Position numbers and translations under genes: made by a program
Notes under the pieces: model-generated
Databases searched by the model: none
Seen by the model: only the letters and a program-made list of their open reading frames with translations
Told to the model about the DNA's origin: nothing
Part shown: positions 12,501-23,149 of the stretch, one piece after another
How the letters are laid out: each line of letters starts with the position of its first letter
Numbering within the stretch: the stretch's first letter is position 1
Source: Catonia carolina
Lineage: Eukaryota > Arthropoda > Insecta > Hemiptera > Achilidae
Direction: 5' to 3'
Length of the DNA stretch: 64,000 nt
NCBI GenBank assembly: GCA_035578175.1
Contig: JAQMRL010000002.1
Span: 99,054,748 to 99,118,747, forward strand

Positions 12501-15500
12501 GCCAACCAGACAACATGGTAACAGAAGACCTTGGAAGAGTTGGGCATCCCAACTTCTTTAAGAAATGGCAGATTACTAAGTTTGAAGTTTAAAAAAATCC
12601 CGTTTGCTCTATTTCTAACTCAGACTATGACAAATAAATCTTAGCGAGCTCTTAGCTCTTTCACTTTTATGAAATTTCATACTTAAACATTTTTAAACTT
12701 TAAAATATAGCCTATTTTACTTTTTGAAAACTCTTAGAATTCAAACTAGCATTTAGGCTTATGTAAGGAAGGTTGATCAAAGACCAAAGACATATTGTAG
12801 GTAATATAAACTGTGGCATACAACATAACTTCTTTGCACTGTAGTCAAGAGATTTTTGGTAAAAAAAAACCCAATAATTATTTTCCCATCCCAAACTGGT
12901 AGTATTTAAGGTGACACAATCTGCCAACCTAAGGGTTAGATCAGTTACAAGTTCCTGAAGTAGTTCAACCATCAAAAGTAGTTGCCATTTCTGAGGTTGC
13001 TCAGAAACTTGACGTAGCATAATTGGTGGAGTACTGGTATTTATCGTTGATTTTCCTTGAATACTAATAGCCTACACATCCTAACAGGTGTCAGCAAAAA
13101 CACATTTTATCCGAGCAGAACCCCATAATATGTTTATTGTAATACCTTGTTTCAAGAAACTGTGGAATTGTTCCAGGTTCTCAAAGCTCTGTTGTAAATT
13201 CCATTTAGCCCTAAACGTGGTCAATTTCAGGGTTCTTTAACAACATTCTTGTTTATGTTACAAACTAACATTTTTTGATAAAGTAGTTTACAATAAGAAA
13301 AGTAAACAGCTACATAAAAATTGTATTTCCTTGTACCATTAGAAAATCTGTGTATTTTTAACCACTTGTTACCACCAAATCAGTACACTTACAACTTTTT
13401 ATGCCTTGTAGGACTGACTTACAGCAGCTTGTAATTTTTTGTATATTAACTTCTTTTGTGAAATTACATAAATTCACTAAACAGTTAAAAAAGTAATATA
13501 AATAAAAATGTTTAATGTGTGAAATTTATGTTCCTTTTTATGATTAATAATTATTTATTTTACATTTTATAATTTTATAATAAATTATTTTTTGAAATTA
13601 ATTAAAGATATTTTAATTAATTTTTCAGCAATTGCAGTAGAAAATCAACCATGGTTTCATCGAGTGGATAGAAAAACAGCTCAAGATATGGTTCACCTTG
13701 GTCAGTATTACTTTTTTCCTTTTTGCAACATTTATATTTTATTTTGAATGTATATTTTCAAGATAATCAGTCAAACATTAGTTGTTTTTTATGAACCACC
13801 AAGACAACAACTATTGAATTTCTCTCTTAACACATTCATAATAAATTTCTTAGAAATAAAACATCAGATAAACTAGAAAAACAAAAGGCCGACTGCCTTC
13901 TTCCAAATAGTTGTAAAATATGAAAATACTTGGAAGAACTTCAAATTGAAAAAATGAGAAAAACTTTTTAAATAGTCTTAAGGAAACGATTTATAAAAAT
14001 ATGGATGATTGTGGATAAATATGACAAATATGTGAAAAGTACAGCTAATAATTTTTAATAACGTAATAATTGAAATTATGCAAAGAATTAATGAATTCAG
14101 AAATTAAAATAGAAAGGAAATAATAGAAAATGAAAAAAAATTAATTGATGCTGAAAAATGTTAAGGAGGATGCTTTAACAGTAAATAAAAACATAAGTTT
14201 TTAAGAAAAACAAAAGGAGATAATACTGTAAAGAAAATTCACACAGTTGTGGAGTTATCAGAATAATTATTAATTTTTTTTTACTTTATTTTAAGTTGCA
14301 TCAACAACTTAAAGTTGTTTATTAGTGACTACATTTGGTGAGGAACAGTGGGTTTGAACTTGTAGTAATTTTCCGGACCCTGGCCAGGAATTGAACCCAG
14401 AACCTCCACTTTGCAGGATAGCACACTAACCACTAGGCTAAAAAGGCGGTCTATAGTTAATTTCACAAAAACAAAACAATAGTAACATTATGGAAATATT
14501 TACTTGAACATGGCATTAGTAGGTAATTTGAATAACTGTTTTATTAGCAACAGATTATGTTACTAATAATATCACAAATAAAAAAATAAAATTTACTATT
14601 ATAGTATATGTGAAACAAATTATTACCTTATTCAAACATATTATAAAAATTTTATAATAAATTTTAAGCAAAAGACTAAGAATGACTGTTAACATTCAGG
14701 AATAAAACAAAATAATTAAATTTTTATTGTGTCAGCAATGTTATTATAATTTTATTAACTTCCTTAATTTTAAATTGTTAATTTTCTTACATCATTAAAT
14801 TTCTTCATTATTTCTACTTATATTGTTTGATAATGAAATAAAACATCAAATGCTGATGATATATTAAAAATTGTATGATATTAGTATTATTTTGTTAACA
14901 GTAAGCAATTTTCTTATCAATTGTTTATTCAGTGATGTAATGCAACTGTCGCCCATCAAACAACATTAATGCAAGTGGAGAGATAAATTAATAAAAAATC
15001 TATAGACAGTTCTTAGAAAAATTGAATACAGTTTTTTGTTTATTAAATTTAAAAAGGGTCGAAGTTTGTTTAATGAAAGAAAATATTTTATTTTTGATGA
15101 TGTACATTTAGCTAAGTTTTGGAAAAGAATTATGATATTTTTGGAGGTCATGACTAAATCATTGAAACGTGGCTTCATTGGGAAAATTTAAGCTTTAAAA
15201 AAAAGTGAGTTTGAGGCATAGAAACAAGGAAAGCCATTCTGTAACTCAAATTTTAAAATTACAAAACTTAAAAGACTTCAAAATTGTTCATCTTTGCAGC
15301 GACATTTTATTCCAAACTACCATATTATGGTAGTAGGCATAACACAAGGAATGAAACCATGTTGGAAACCACAAAACCTATTTTTAGGAAAAAAAGCTAT
15401 ATAAGTTACGTCTTGAAAATTACTTAAAATCCCAGTTGTAATTAAACAACAAAAATAGAAGACTTATCAGCTTTTACGGAAGGGCCTTAAGTGATGTTAT

Positions 15501-18500
15501 TGTCACTATGTGACCTTATTACCTGGTTGAATTTCTTTTATAATTTAAGTTACTCAAAATGATTCCAAAATAATCTTATTAACACTTTTTTTAAACGAGA
15601 GGAATCCGAAATTACCAGTACCCAGGTAGGTCTTCACCTGGGGCATGCGGAACTCTGCTGAAGGCAACTATCCGCCAAAACCTCTCAGTTTCTTTCTATC
15701 CCATCCCAACTTGCCACGGGATCACTGTTAGGCATAACTTCACAACAAGCCGGTGGTTCTTTATTAGCTGGATAACATTATCTCAGTGCGATTTCTCTTC
15801 TTACCACCCATTTTCCCCCTTTTTGAGTGATTTCTTTTGAGACTAACACAGCTGGGCTTCTCTGCTCTTAATCACCTTCTGGATGAACTCTTCAATGGCC
15901 TTCCAGCTTTCTTATTAAACACTTTGTTGACTTTCTTGCTTTTTTATTTTGGTGAAATTGTTTCAAAAATGGTATATTTTTAACTCAATTGCTTGTTAAG
16001 TTTACACTTGCATTATAAGTTACATTTGATTTTTCAGTACTCCAGCTAAAATCTCTTGAATATGTGTTAAGTCATTATCAATCATGAGCAGTGCCTCCAT
16101 ATCTTAGGAATGGTTACTGCATGTGCCCTGAGGATTGAACACACAGGATTGTGCACTGAGGATTGAGGAGTGCCCTGAGCATGTTAAAACCTCTGATACA
16201 ACATGATTCTAACAAACCAAGTACGATTATAAACTTGGCCTTTTTTTGAATTGAGATAACGATATTATGTGTCTACTTGCTACTGCCATCTATAAATGCA
16301 ATTTCAGGAAAATTTTGTGCAGAAGTTCAATACAGTGTTAAATTGATGTCCACAGAGTGTAGTTCATATAATGATTACATGTATTATTTTTTCAGAACAT
16401 AATAAACAAACATTTAATAAATAAATTTTTTTAGATTATAAATTACTAAAAAATACAAGTGGCAAAATAAACAACATTTTTATAATATGTAGTAGTAATT
16501 TTTAATTTCCACAACATGTAGTTCTATTATTTTATTGATTCTCTTATTTTATAAAAACGACGTAAAAGAATTTTATGAAAAAATTTAAATAAATGAATAA
16601 AACGAACTCTTATGAGGTTCACCATCATTCCTAACAGCACATAGGTGAAAAATTCATTACTCAGATGTTGTGAGGATTACAAATTAGTCTTGCCCTTTTT
16701 AATATTTGAGGTAAATTTTCAATGACAATCATAATACATACATATCAACTGTGCTCATTATATTTAAGAATGTTTATTTGTTATTTTAGAGCATAATAGG
16801 AAACCCCCAAGTAAATATATAGAATAAGCCAACATGTTAAAAAAAATTGCATTTCCCATAATACAATTAAAATTAAAGGTGGCTGGTTGATTTATATTTT
16901 ACATTAGAGGTATTTAACAGTAAAATCATACAGAACAAAGATTTATGGTTTGAAAAATAGCTGTTTTGAAATACTTAAGTTTTTGTAGATTTTAATGCTG
17001 TATTTGAGTGGAAAAATAATTATGATTTGATGGTTTTTATTTGTTTCATAGGAGGTCAAGGTTGCTTTCTTGTAAGACCATCAGGTTCAGGAAATTGTGC
17101 ACTAACATTAACACTTTGGCATAAACATAGGCCATTTAATATTTTAATTCGTTGCCGAGAAGATTATCTCTTTGCGCTTGGATCAAGAAAACCAAATGAA
17201 CCAGTAAGTATGAAATATTCAATTATATTTCCCTTTTATTTCTTCTTATAAAATAAGCACAACTTAAAATCATTTTAACTTGTAATGTTTAAAAGGATAT
17301 TTAATACTATAATCATGCTGTATTTAATGATGTAGTTTGGAAGAAATATCACAATTATATATTTCGACAGTTTTGCTCAAAACAAGCAGATATGTTTGTA
17401 TTCATGCGAGTATTACAGCCGCAGCTGTATCTCACTTCCTAAGCACCACCTCTCTTTGTGTTGCTAGTCATCATTGAAAAGCTGCCACAAAGACATTGCC
17501 TCCCGCACACCATCCAAACATATCACTTCTGGCCTACCCCTGTTTATTCTATCGGTTAGCGTCCACTCCCATACCTTCTTTGTTCACCTACCATCCTCCA
17601 TCCTCTGCAAATAGCCAAACCATTTTAATTGCTTCTGAGATATGGTATACATGATATTTCCTTGAATGCCGATTCTTCTCCTAATTTCGGAATTCGAAAT
17701 TCGATTGATGCACAACACACCACAGTTCCGCCTCCAGAAATCTATCACCACTGCTTTTAGACGATCCTTCTGCCTCTTAGTCAATACCCACACTTCCGCC
17801 CTATAGGTACACACACTCTCCAGAACAAGAAGATTAAATGTTAAATTAATTATACTTAATCTGCTAATCCCATGGCTATAAAAAATAGTCCTGTTTCTTC
17901 AGATAAATCACAAATTACTGAAGCATTTATGAAAAGAACAGGTAGTGGTGTAAGTGTCACTAATCAGAGTTATCTCCTCTGTTATGGATTTTATTTTATG
18001 TATAGCCTATAATTTCATTTCATTTAGCCCAGACTTTCTGAATGAAGTAAAAGTATCATTTAATGGAAGCAGAATGATTTTAATAAAAAATATTGATTTT
18101 TAAATTTTACCATGATGGATAGATCGTTTATCCTATTTAAATTTATATATAACACGACATTGGTTGCGTTTTCTGTTGAGAAAAAATTATGTTTTTACAT
18201 TGGTGTAGTATGTAGTGTTGTATATTTCGATATTTTTTACGTTTTTCAATCTTGTAAATTCGGATTATTATAATCATGTTACTGCTCTAATATTATGGAA
18301 ATATCGTTCATATAAAAACAATAATTTCTAGAACGCATAGGAATTAGTTGTAACGCAAGATATATTGGTGTGTTTTTGTTTGGAAATTAATTCCAGTTGG
18401 CAATAGGTGTTTCTGTTGCGGTATTATGCTTTTACTACATCCGCATATTGTATTTTTCGACTTTAGGTACACTTATTTCAGGAACCATCCCACATAGGAG

Positions 18501-20270
18501 TGTGAAATTTCGCACACTAAATTTTATTACTAAGGCGTGTGTTTACTCCAGAGGTATTTCAAAAATTTTGGAGTTTTTATTTTTCGGGTGTCTTTCATAA
18601 AAAAAATGTAGGCTACATTTGAACATTTTTTGAGAACAAAAATATTTTTAGATTGGATAAAGATAAATGAAAAAGCTCTAGTACAAATGTGTAAAAAGAT
18701 ACTATAGACAGGTGTGCCAAAGCTCAGCTTTGTAGCTTTAACGGTTTCTAAAAAAAATGTACCTAAGTTAGTATTGTAAGCATAGGGATAATAAAAATGG
18801 TCTGCCCCCCTTAAAGGATAAAGTGAATGCTGTGTTTAGGAGGCTTGGCATAAATGATAAGCAAACACACATTTCAACCCTGTGGTAAAAACAGTGGTAA
18901 ACCACCTCACTCCTTATTTCTTATTAAGTAAGACCTCTAGGCATTTATTCCAGCTTGTGACTGTTGACCTAGCAAATAAATGACAATGAGAGTTAATGAT
19001 TTCATATTATAAAAAAATAAAATGGTATTTGATAAAGTGATGTACCTTTATTATTTAATTATTCATTATAATACGTAATGAGAAGATGGTACAAAAAACA
19101 CCTGGAAAGTACAAAAATAGGTTGGAAAAATAACAGCATCCAACTAAATTGCCCAAGCTTTACAGATGACCTTACATTCTTAGCAGAGAACATCAAATAT
19201 CTCATGGGGTTGCTTATTGTTCTTAGATTGAACAGATTACAATTTACACTCATTAGGGATTTAAATAAAGATATTATAATGTTGCACAAAGATCAATAAA
19301 AAGAGCTATGTTAATAATGTTAATAATTTAAGAAACAAAAACGTCCAAAATTGTTTACTACTAGTTAAACATTATTAGACAACACAAATTATTGGAGCAG
19401 GTGCAGATGTTAGAAGATAAATAAAAAATTTGTGTCAATATAGGTATAGCTTAACGAACTAGAGACTGCAGATGAAGGTGGAGCATAGTGACCTATGTCA
19501 AAGCACAGAGTCAATTGACTTTTGTTAATCGTATCCTGCATTGTCACATTGTGATCTCGCTGTGGATGACAGCTTAGCAAAATATCAGCTGAAGTTCGGT
19601 GGAACAGAGTGTGACTCAGCGAAGGAGCAACCTCACACCCGACCTTGGCTGTTATTGGCTAGATCTCATCTGCAGTCTTTAGTTCGTTGGGGTATAAAGT
19701 GTAATTTAGGTAATATGTAACAAACTGGTATTGTTGTTAACAGAGTGTTAAAATGTAGGTTATAAGTGTTTTTTATGTCCTATTCTCCCTTTGGGAGTCT
19801 CCATTGCAATTAACAGAAAAATTTTCATAACTCAAGTGCAAAAAAATCATCCATGTTGTATTTTTATGTGAGTACAGCTTCATAAAACTTTCAGAACATT
19901 CCAAGCAGAAGGAATCTAAATATTCCTATGTAGATAATTAATATGTTTTTATTAAGTGTTCATTAACTGATACCATTAGAATAATAGTACATCATTCTTG
20001 CTTGTACAACTTATTTTTAATGAACACACGTATTAAATCTTTTGAAAATAATCATTGTAAATTTTAATTATATTAATTTACTGTGTGGTTTTGTTTATTT
20101 TATAATAATATAATATAATATGATTTGTATTTTCTGATAATGTTTTGCAGACATTTTCTTCAGTGGAAGACCTAATTCGACATTACCATATTACAGAATT
20201 AATTTTATTTAGTCGAGGTGAAAGAGCTGGAAGAACACTGTTGACTTCATCTCCAGTTTGTCAAGTATAG
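9294..20270 (+). CDS. SH2-domain adaptor, SLP-76/BLNK-like (4 exons, 198 aa)
   Basis: The joined reading frame (9294-9546, 13629-13700, 17052-17203, 20151-20270; 597 nt) is open with matching intron phases 1, 0 and 0 shown by codon completion. Residues 1-84 hold a Cys-rich stretch (CxCxxxCxxxC around residues 38-48) followed by an acidic Ser/Thr/Glu/Asp-rich linker. Residues 92-198 form an SH2 domain: PWFHR, then FLVRPS with the phosphotyrosine-binding Arg at about 117, then an FNILIR strand, YLFALG, and SVEDLIRHY. The FN in place of the usual His-Tyr in strand D, and the ALG motif, resemble the SLP-76/BLNK/CLNK group. SH2 domains bind phosphotyrosine partners; no kinase or other catalytic domain is present, so an adaptor role is inferred. 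Clustered Cys could be lipidated (inference). The start is the first ATG after an in-frame stop at 9273; an earlier exon is possible. The gene converges on the CCAP receptor. Confidence 0.8.
9700..10068 (+). pseudogene. Non-LTR retrotransposon C-terminal fragment
   Basis: This frame of 122 codons ends in a stop at 10068 and reads as the C-terminus of a LINE reverse-transcriptase polyprotein. It has a basic LNRIRTKHGRCADLLFKWG segment, then a Cys/His motif CECGQRQTIDHIVKEC (CxC...H...C), then a short tail. It begins right after a stop with no RT domain upstream, so it is a 5'-truncated insertion. It lies in intron 1 of the SH2 gene in the same orientation. The AT-rich tail to about 10260 ends near AATAAA and may be its 3' UTR. 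Confidence 0.82.
10069..11259. other. SH2-gene intron 1 sequence with a SINE-C fragment
   Basis: A degenerate plus-strand SINE-C copy spans about 10365-10515 ('ctcatctcattgggtcat', then 'agcagattgcaatgaacacac'). The remainder is AT-rich without recognised features. Confidence 0.55.
11270..11407 (-). repeat. SINE-G copy (tRNA-derived)
   Basis: On the minus strand it starts with an A-box-like block (GCCGCCTTCGTGACCCAGTGG) and has a B box GGTTCAATTCC. The body then runs into a 'gttcaaacccactgttcctaaccc' block. The same arrangement recurs at 12080, 14290 and 58430. Confidence 0.75.
12080..12217 (-). repeat. SINE-G copy (tRNA-derived)
   Basis: Same order of A-box-like head, B box and 'cccaccgttcctagcccaaatgg' body as the copy at 11270, on the minus strand. 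It ends in a poly-A-like tract near 12070. Confidence 0.75.
12218..13628. other. SH2-gene intron 1, distal part
   Basis: A minus-strand open frame at 12712-13020 (102 codons, starting MLRQVSEQPQKWQ) has fairly mixed amino-acid use but no recognised domain. It is more likely a decayed repeat than a gene. No other feature is recognised. Confidence 0.35.
13629..13700 (+). CDS. SH2 adaptor exon 2
   Basis: The exon lies between a pyrimidine-rich acceptor (tttttcag at 13621-13628) and a donor G|GTCAGT at 13700/13701. It encodes AVENQPWFHRVDRKTAQDM, the start of the SH2 domain including the PWFHR strand and the first helix. It begins with two bases completing the split Thr codon and ends with one base of a split Gly codon. 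Confidence 0.88.
13701..14284. other. SH2-gene intron 2, proximal part
   Basis: A-rich intronic sequence; nothing recognised. Confidence 0.5.
14285..14450 (-). repeat. SINE-G copy (tRNA-derived)
   Basis: The minus-strand B box GGTTCAATTCCTGGCC and a head ending in GCCTTTTTAGCC match the SINE-G family. The 3' side runs into 'gttgttgatgcaacttaaaata'. Confidence 0.75.
14451..15594. other. SH2-gene intron 2, middle part
   Basis: AT-rich intronic sequence with no recognised element. The open frame at 14966-15178 has no recognisable motif. Confidence 0.45.
15595..15915 (-). pseudogene. Non-LTR retrotransposon 3' end
   Basis: Minus-strand translation gives a KSWKAIEEFIQKVIKSRE segment at the high-coordinate end. 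A similar segment, ESWKMVAQFAERVIGRLR, occurs in the LINE remnant at 48049-48309. The following GC-richer stretch (about 15600-15730) contains a CCCCAGGTGAAGACC-like block, typical of an insect LINE 3' UTR. It is degenerate, with several stops. Confidence 0.6.
15916..17051. other. SH2-gene intron 2, distal part
   Basis: AT-rich sequence. A short local direct repeat around 'ccctgaggattga' lies at 16128-16180. The acceptor of exon 3 (ttgtttcatag) ends at 17051. Confidence 0.45.
17052..17203 (+). CDS. SH2 adaptor exon 3 (phosphotyrosine pocket)
   Basis: The exon lies between acceptor catag at 17051 and donor CCA|GTAAGT at 17203/17204. It encodes GCFLVRPSGSG with the invariant SH2 Arg, then strands C and D (ALTLTLWHKHRPFNILIR) and YLFALGSRKPNEP. 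Two bases complete the split Gly codon, and it ends in phase 0. Confidence 0.92.
17400..17814 (-). pseudogene. Non-LTR retrotransposon RT C-terminal fragment
   Basis: The minus strand encodes AEVWVLTKRQKDRLKAV, FWRRNCGV, NRISNSEIRRRIGIQG and QKQLKWFGYLQRMEDGR, the familiar C-terminal region of insect LINE reverse-transcriptase proteins. After an in-frame stop the same frame continues with W.WTLTDRINRGRPEV to about 17430. It lies in intron 3 of the SH2 gene in antisense orientation and is inactive. Confidence 0.88.
17850..18075 (+). repeat. Degenerate SINE-A copy
   Basis: Blocks of SINE-A occur in order: 'ggctataaaaaatagtcctgtttctt', 'gtcactaatcagagttatctcctct', 'tgaatgaagtaaaagtatcattt'. Indels break the order, indicating an old copy. 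Confidence 0.65.
18076..18829. other. SH2-gene intron 3 sequence
   Basis: AT-rich; no recognised element. The open frame at 18397-18600 shows no motif. Confidence 0.45.
18830..18965 (+). repeat. Degenerate SINE-A 3' half
   Basis: Matches 'accctgtggt', 'gtggtaaaccacctcactcctt' and 'taagacctctag' in SINE-A order, with divergence. Confidence 0.55.
19078..19196 (+). pseudogene. Reverse-transcriptase fragment fused to SINE-C
   Basis: The reading frame at 19120-19195 gives QLNCPSFTDDLTFLAENI, the FADD-containing palm region of a LINE reverse transcriptase with Ala changed to Thr. The frame then passes straight into a SINE-C 3' end at 19197, so the open frame 19078-19299 is a chimera of two repeats. 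Confidence 0.7.
19197..19275 (+). repeat. SINE-C 3'-end fragment
   Basis: Shares 'catggggttgcttattgttct' and 'ttgaacagattacaa' with the minus-strand copies at 22884-23055 and 27045-27320. It ends in an A-rich tail near 19270. Confidence 0.75.
19449..19690. mobile_element. TIR element (MITE) with 6-bp direct repeat
   Basis: The ends are inverted: left AACGAACTAGAGACTGCAGA against right (reverse strand) AACGAACTAAAGACTGCAGA, one mismatch in 20. GGTATA flanks it directly at 19443-19448 and 19691-19696. The 242-bp interior is GC-richer than its surroundings and has no coding capacity. The superfamily is not determined. Confidence 0.75.
19735..19850 (+). repeat. Dispersed repeat shared with about 33030-33120
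   Basis: Both places have 'gggagtctcc'-like (here) or 'gcgagtctcccgg' (there) followed by 'tgcaattaacagRaaaa'. Function and full length are unknown. Confidence 0.5.
20151..20270 (+). CDS. SH2 adaptor terminal exon
   Basis: Acceptor tgttttgcag ends at 20150. The exon encodes TFSSVEDLIRHYHITELILF, the second SH2 helix and the final strand, then SRGERAGRTLLTSSPVCQV and a TAG stop at 20268-20270. The SH2 domain therefore sits at the extreme C-terminus, as in the SLP-76/BLNK family. Confidence 0.92.
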   Translation, partial: TFSSVEDLIRHYHITELILFSRGERAGRTLLTSSPVCQV

Positions 20271-20494
20271 TACCCTTTTGACCTAAAATTTGGTACAATG
20301 ATTATTGTAGTTTTTAGTTTACATAAATTTATTAATTGTAAATAATAAGTATTTATATATTTTTAATAGAAATTTGTAAATTTAATAATATTATAATTAT
20401 AAATATTATATTGTAAATAGTAAGGCATATATATGTTAGTATTATTCATCAGCATATAAAAAACATTAAATGGAAGAAACTAATTTTCCAATCA

Positions 20495-20500
20495 AATAAA
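20495..20500 (+). promoter_or_regulatory. Candidate polyadenylation signal of the SH2 gene
   Basis: The first AATAAA after the stop codon on the gene strand, about 225 bases downstream. In AT-rich DNA this hexamer is common by chance, so support is weak. Confidence 0.35.
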
Positions 20501-20538
20501 TATTATAAAAAATGAAAAAAATTACGATATCTTTATTT

Positions 20539-20637
20539 GTTGTGGTTTAGGTCATCAGCCAAAAGGCTGGTTTGAACCTATAGAGGTTTTACTAAGTAAA
20601 ACGAGGAGTGAGGTTGTTTACCATTGCCTTCCTCAAG
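20539..20637 (-). repeat. 5'-truncated SINE-A with target duplication
   Basis: Only the last 99 bp of SINE-A are present on the minus strand, flanked by a perfect 11-bp repeat TATCTTTATTT (20528-20538 and 20638-20648). Retention of the 3' end with 5' truncation is the signature of target-primed reverse transcription. Confidence 0.88.
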
Positions 20638-20649
20638 TATCTTTATTTA

Positions 20650-21165
20650 TCAAAATAAAATACATGAGTCAATTTTAGATAAATTATTTACATAAAATGT
20701 TTTCCTATTTCTTGACTTGTACTTGATTCAAACACAGTTTTCTGCTTCCAATGAGCGTAATTTATAGAAAATTTAGTTAAAAATCACATTTCTTTTGTAT
20801 TATTTTTACAATTAACTCTTTATCCTCCCACTTTCAAACTTGGTGTACAACTTAACAATATTATAAACTATATTCTACATCTTTTAAAAAATTTTCGAAG
20901 ATGTATTTTTCAAAATTAGAAATTAAATTTTTATTTTTTAACTTGAAAAAATATATTTTTTAAACCTGTAGTGTTTTTATAAATGTCACAGTAAAGGGCA
21001 TTTAATATGCTATAAAATTTTACATCCCTCCCATATTTATAGCTTAATTAGGAGAAAAGCTATTAATATTTAAAATGTTGGCTGTTACGTGGTTTTTAGT
21101 GATTCTTGAAACTGTTACACAGCCATATTTCTATAATGGATGGATAAAATTTGGCTTTTTTCTTA
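20650..21165. other. Intergenic stretch between the convergent genes
   Basis: AT-rich with no recognised feature. Confidence 0.5.
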
Positions 21166-21173
21166 GTCTATAT

Positions 21174-21214
21174 CAGGGCCGTTGAATAAGAGATTCTCTT
21201 ATTTAACGACCCTG
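21174..21214. mobile_element. 41-bp hAT-like palindrome with 8-bp target duplication
   Basis: CAGGGCCGTTGAATAAGAGA is followed immediately by its inverted copy with two mismatches, ending CCCTG. It is flanked by GTCTATAT (21166-21173) and GTCTGTAT (21215-21222), a 7/8 match. CAGGG termini and an 8-bp duplication are typical of hAT transposons; almost all internal sequence is gone. Confidence 0.7.
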
Positions 21215-21222
21215 GTCTGTAT

Positions 21223-21949
21223 GGGCACTACTTACTAAATTTAATCTTTCATCACTTACTAAATTTGGGCCGTACTAAATTCATCAAAATCTAAAATGGT
21301 GAGTTAAAATTGTTGCGTTGATCTGACGTGGGAGACCTTGCATTGTAACATAATTACTTGAACAATAGTAGCAGTTATAGCTCTTACATTAATTCAACCC
21401 ATCCTTAAGAACTGGAAAAGCTTCTTAAGTCTTATTACTATTTAAACAAATGCACATGAAACACATAGAAATTGAATAACTGAGCACTCAACCAAAAGAT
21501 GATCTACAGTTGAAGGAACACCATATTGATGGCAAAACTCTGGTACTAGTGTAGACATTAAGCATCTTAAGAGTTATCTTCCCTAACTCCTTTCTTTTTC
21601 ACTTCCATTAATGTTTCTTTTTAAATGATTATACTAAGAATATATTATTCCAAAATTCCCTTATTCCATATTTGTATTTTTTTTAATTAATTTATTAATG
21701 TTTTTTTGACTAAAGGAATATATTGACATTAGTGTCTATAGCAGCCATTCAATGTTGTAAAAAAGTGGTATTTTGTGAACATTTTTCTCATCTTAGCCAA
21801 AAATTGAATAATGAACAATTCAAAATGGAATAAAATTCACAATTCATCAACGGACAATTCACTTTGCAATCAAACGCTCTACCAAACTACTACGGATATG
21901 GCGCAGTAGATGCTATTTTATTTTAAACACTTACATCATTTTTTTCTTC
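21223..21949. other. Intergenic stretch
   Basis: No recognised element or gene. Confidence 0.45.
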
Positions 21950-22195
21950 TTATGGTGGCTTTTCGATTCCAACGTTGGTGATCATTCGTTCTGGCTATGA
22001 GAACTTTACTGACAGCTGTTCTGAATAGCTTCAAAGTTGTTTTTGAGAACCACACTCTTAGATTCTTGAGCCAGGTAATCCGTCTTCTACTCGCTCTACA
22101 TTTCCCCCTAATCTTACTCTAAAGAATGAATTGAAGAAGCTGTACTTATACCCGTTTCTCATTACATGTCCCAGATATCATTTTAATTCAACCAA
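21950..22195 (-). pseudogene. Non-LTR retrotransposon C-terminal fragment
   Basis: Minus-strand frames give YLGHVMRNGYKYSFFNSF near the high end. With frameshifts they then give WLKNLRVWFSKTTLELFRTAVSKVLIA and a short tail, the standard C-terminal block of an insect LINE RT protein. It is broken by stops and indels. Confidence 0.75.
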
Positions 22196-22883
22196 ATATG
22201 TTTGGTACTGAGAGAACAGGTGTCATGTTTGAATGACTGAAGCAATGTCATTTTCCTTAACCTAGTTGTTATCTTAGCACTGTCTAATTACATAGTCATA
22301 AAACTGGTAGTGAAAAATACAAACAGTGAAACTAGCAATCTAAGGTGCATGTAAGCTCAGTTATACAAATTTATATATCTCTAAATGAGCTTTCCTGCTT
22401 AATATTAGTAAATACTATCAAGAAAGTAATGATTTTAATAAAACATTAGTAAACTTTTAAAGCACATAGGCCTATTTATCATTAAAATTTTGGAGAAAGT
22501 TATATAAAAATTGATCATGAAATAACATAAGAGCTTACTGGCCACTGTGAATGCAGAAGTCGTGTCAAATTCCAAAGCCAAATCCAAATTGGAGCAAAAG
22601 AATGGCCAAAGCTTCAGGACTGTATATATTAGACTGTGATATTAGTTGCAGTCTGTACTTTTTAACAGCTTTTAAGGTTATGTTTATACTATGTAGCCTT
22701 AGTTTTTATAAATAAAACAAGCAAACTATTTAATGAACAGAATTAGGAATTAAATTTTTGTGAACAGTCATGATGCAATATTACCACAAAACAGCTGCGG
22801 CACTAGATAAATGTAAGTAAGTACTTATCAATAAATATCTAACAATTGAGATGTAAGTAAAAATCCTTTTTTGGTTATTCCTG
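22196..22883. other. Intergenic stretch
   Basis: AT-rich with no recognised feature. Confidence 0.45.
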
Positions 22884-23055
22884 ATTTGTGCACATTGCAA
22901 TCTGTTCAATTTAGAACAATAAGCAACCCCATGACCCAACAAGATGAGGATGATATGTATGATGTGTAAATGAGACGTAGTCTTGTACAGACCCAGGTCG
23001 ACCATTCCTGAAAGAGTACGGTTAATTGAACCCCAACCATCAAAGTACACAAGTA
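22884..23055 (-). repeat. SINE-C copy, 5' truncated
   Basis: On the minus strand it matches the copy at 27045-27320 from the 'tttgatggttggggtt' block to the 'ttgaacagattgcaatgtgca' 3' end. The tRNA-like head is absent. Confidence 0.8.
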
Positions 23056-23149
23056 CAAATCTAAAACATAAATAAGTGCTGAGTGTAGCCTACCAAGCTG
23101 TTATATTACCATCTCTTTCTATTTTCCACACTAGTGGCACCTTGTGCCA

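Noticed and set aside
12712..13020. 102-codon minus-strand frame as a gene nested in SH2 intron 1
   Set aside because: Composition is mixed enough to be interesting, but there is no acceptor-start arrangement like that at 28735 and no recognised motif; a decayed repeat is more likely.
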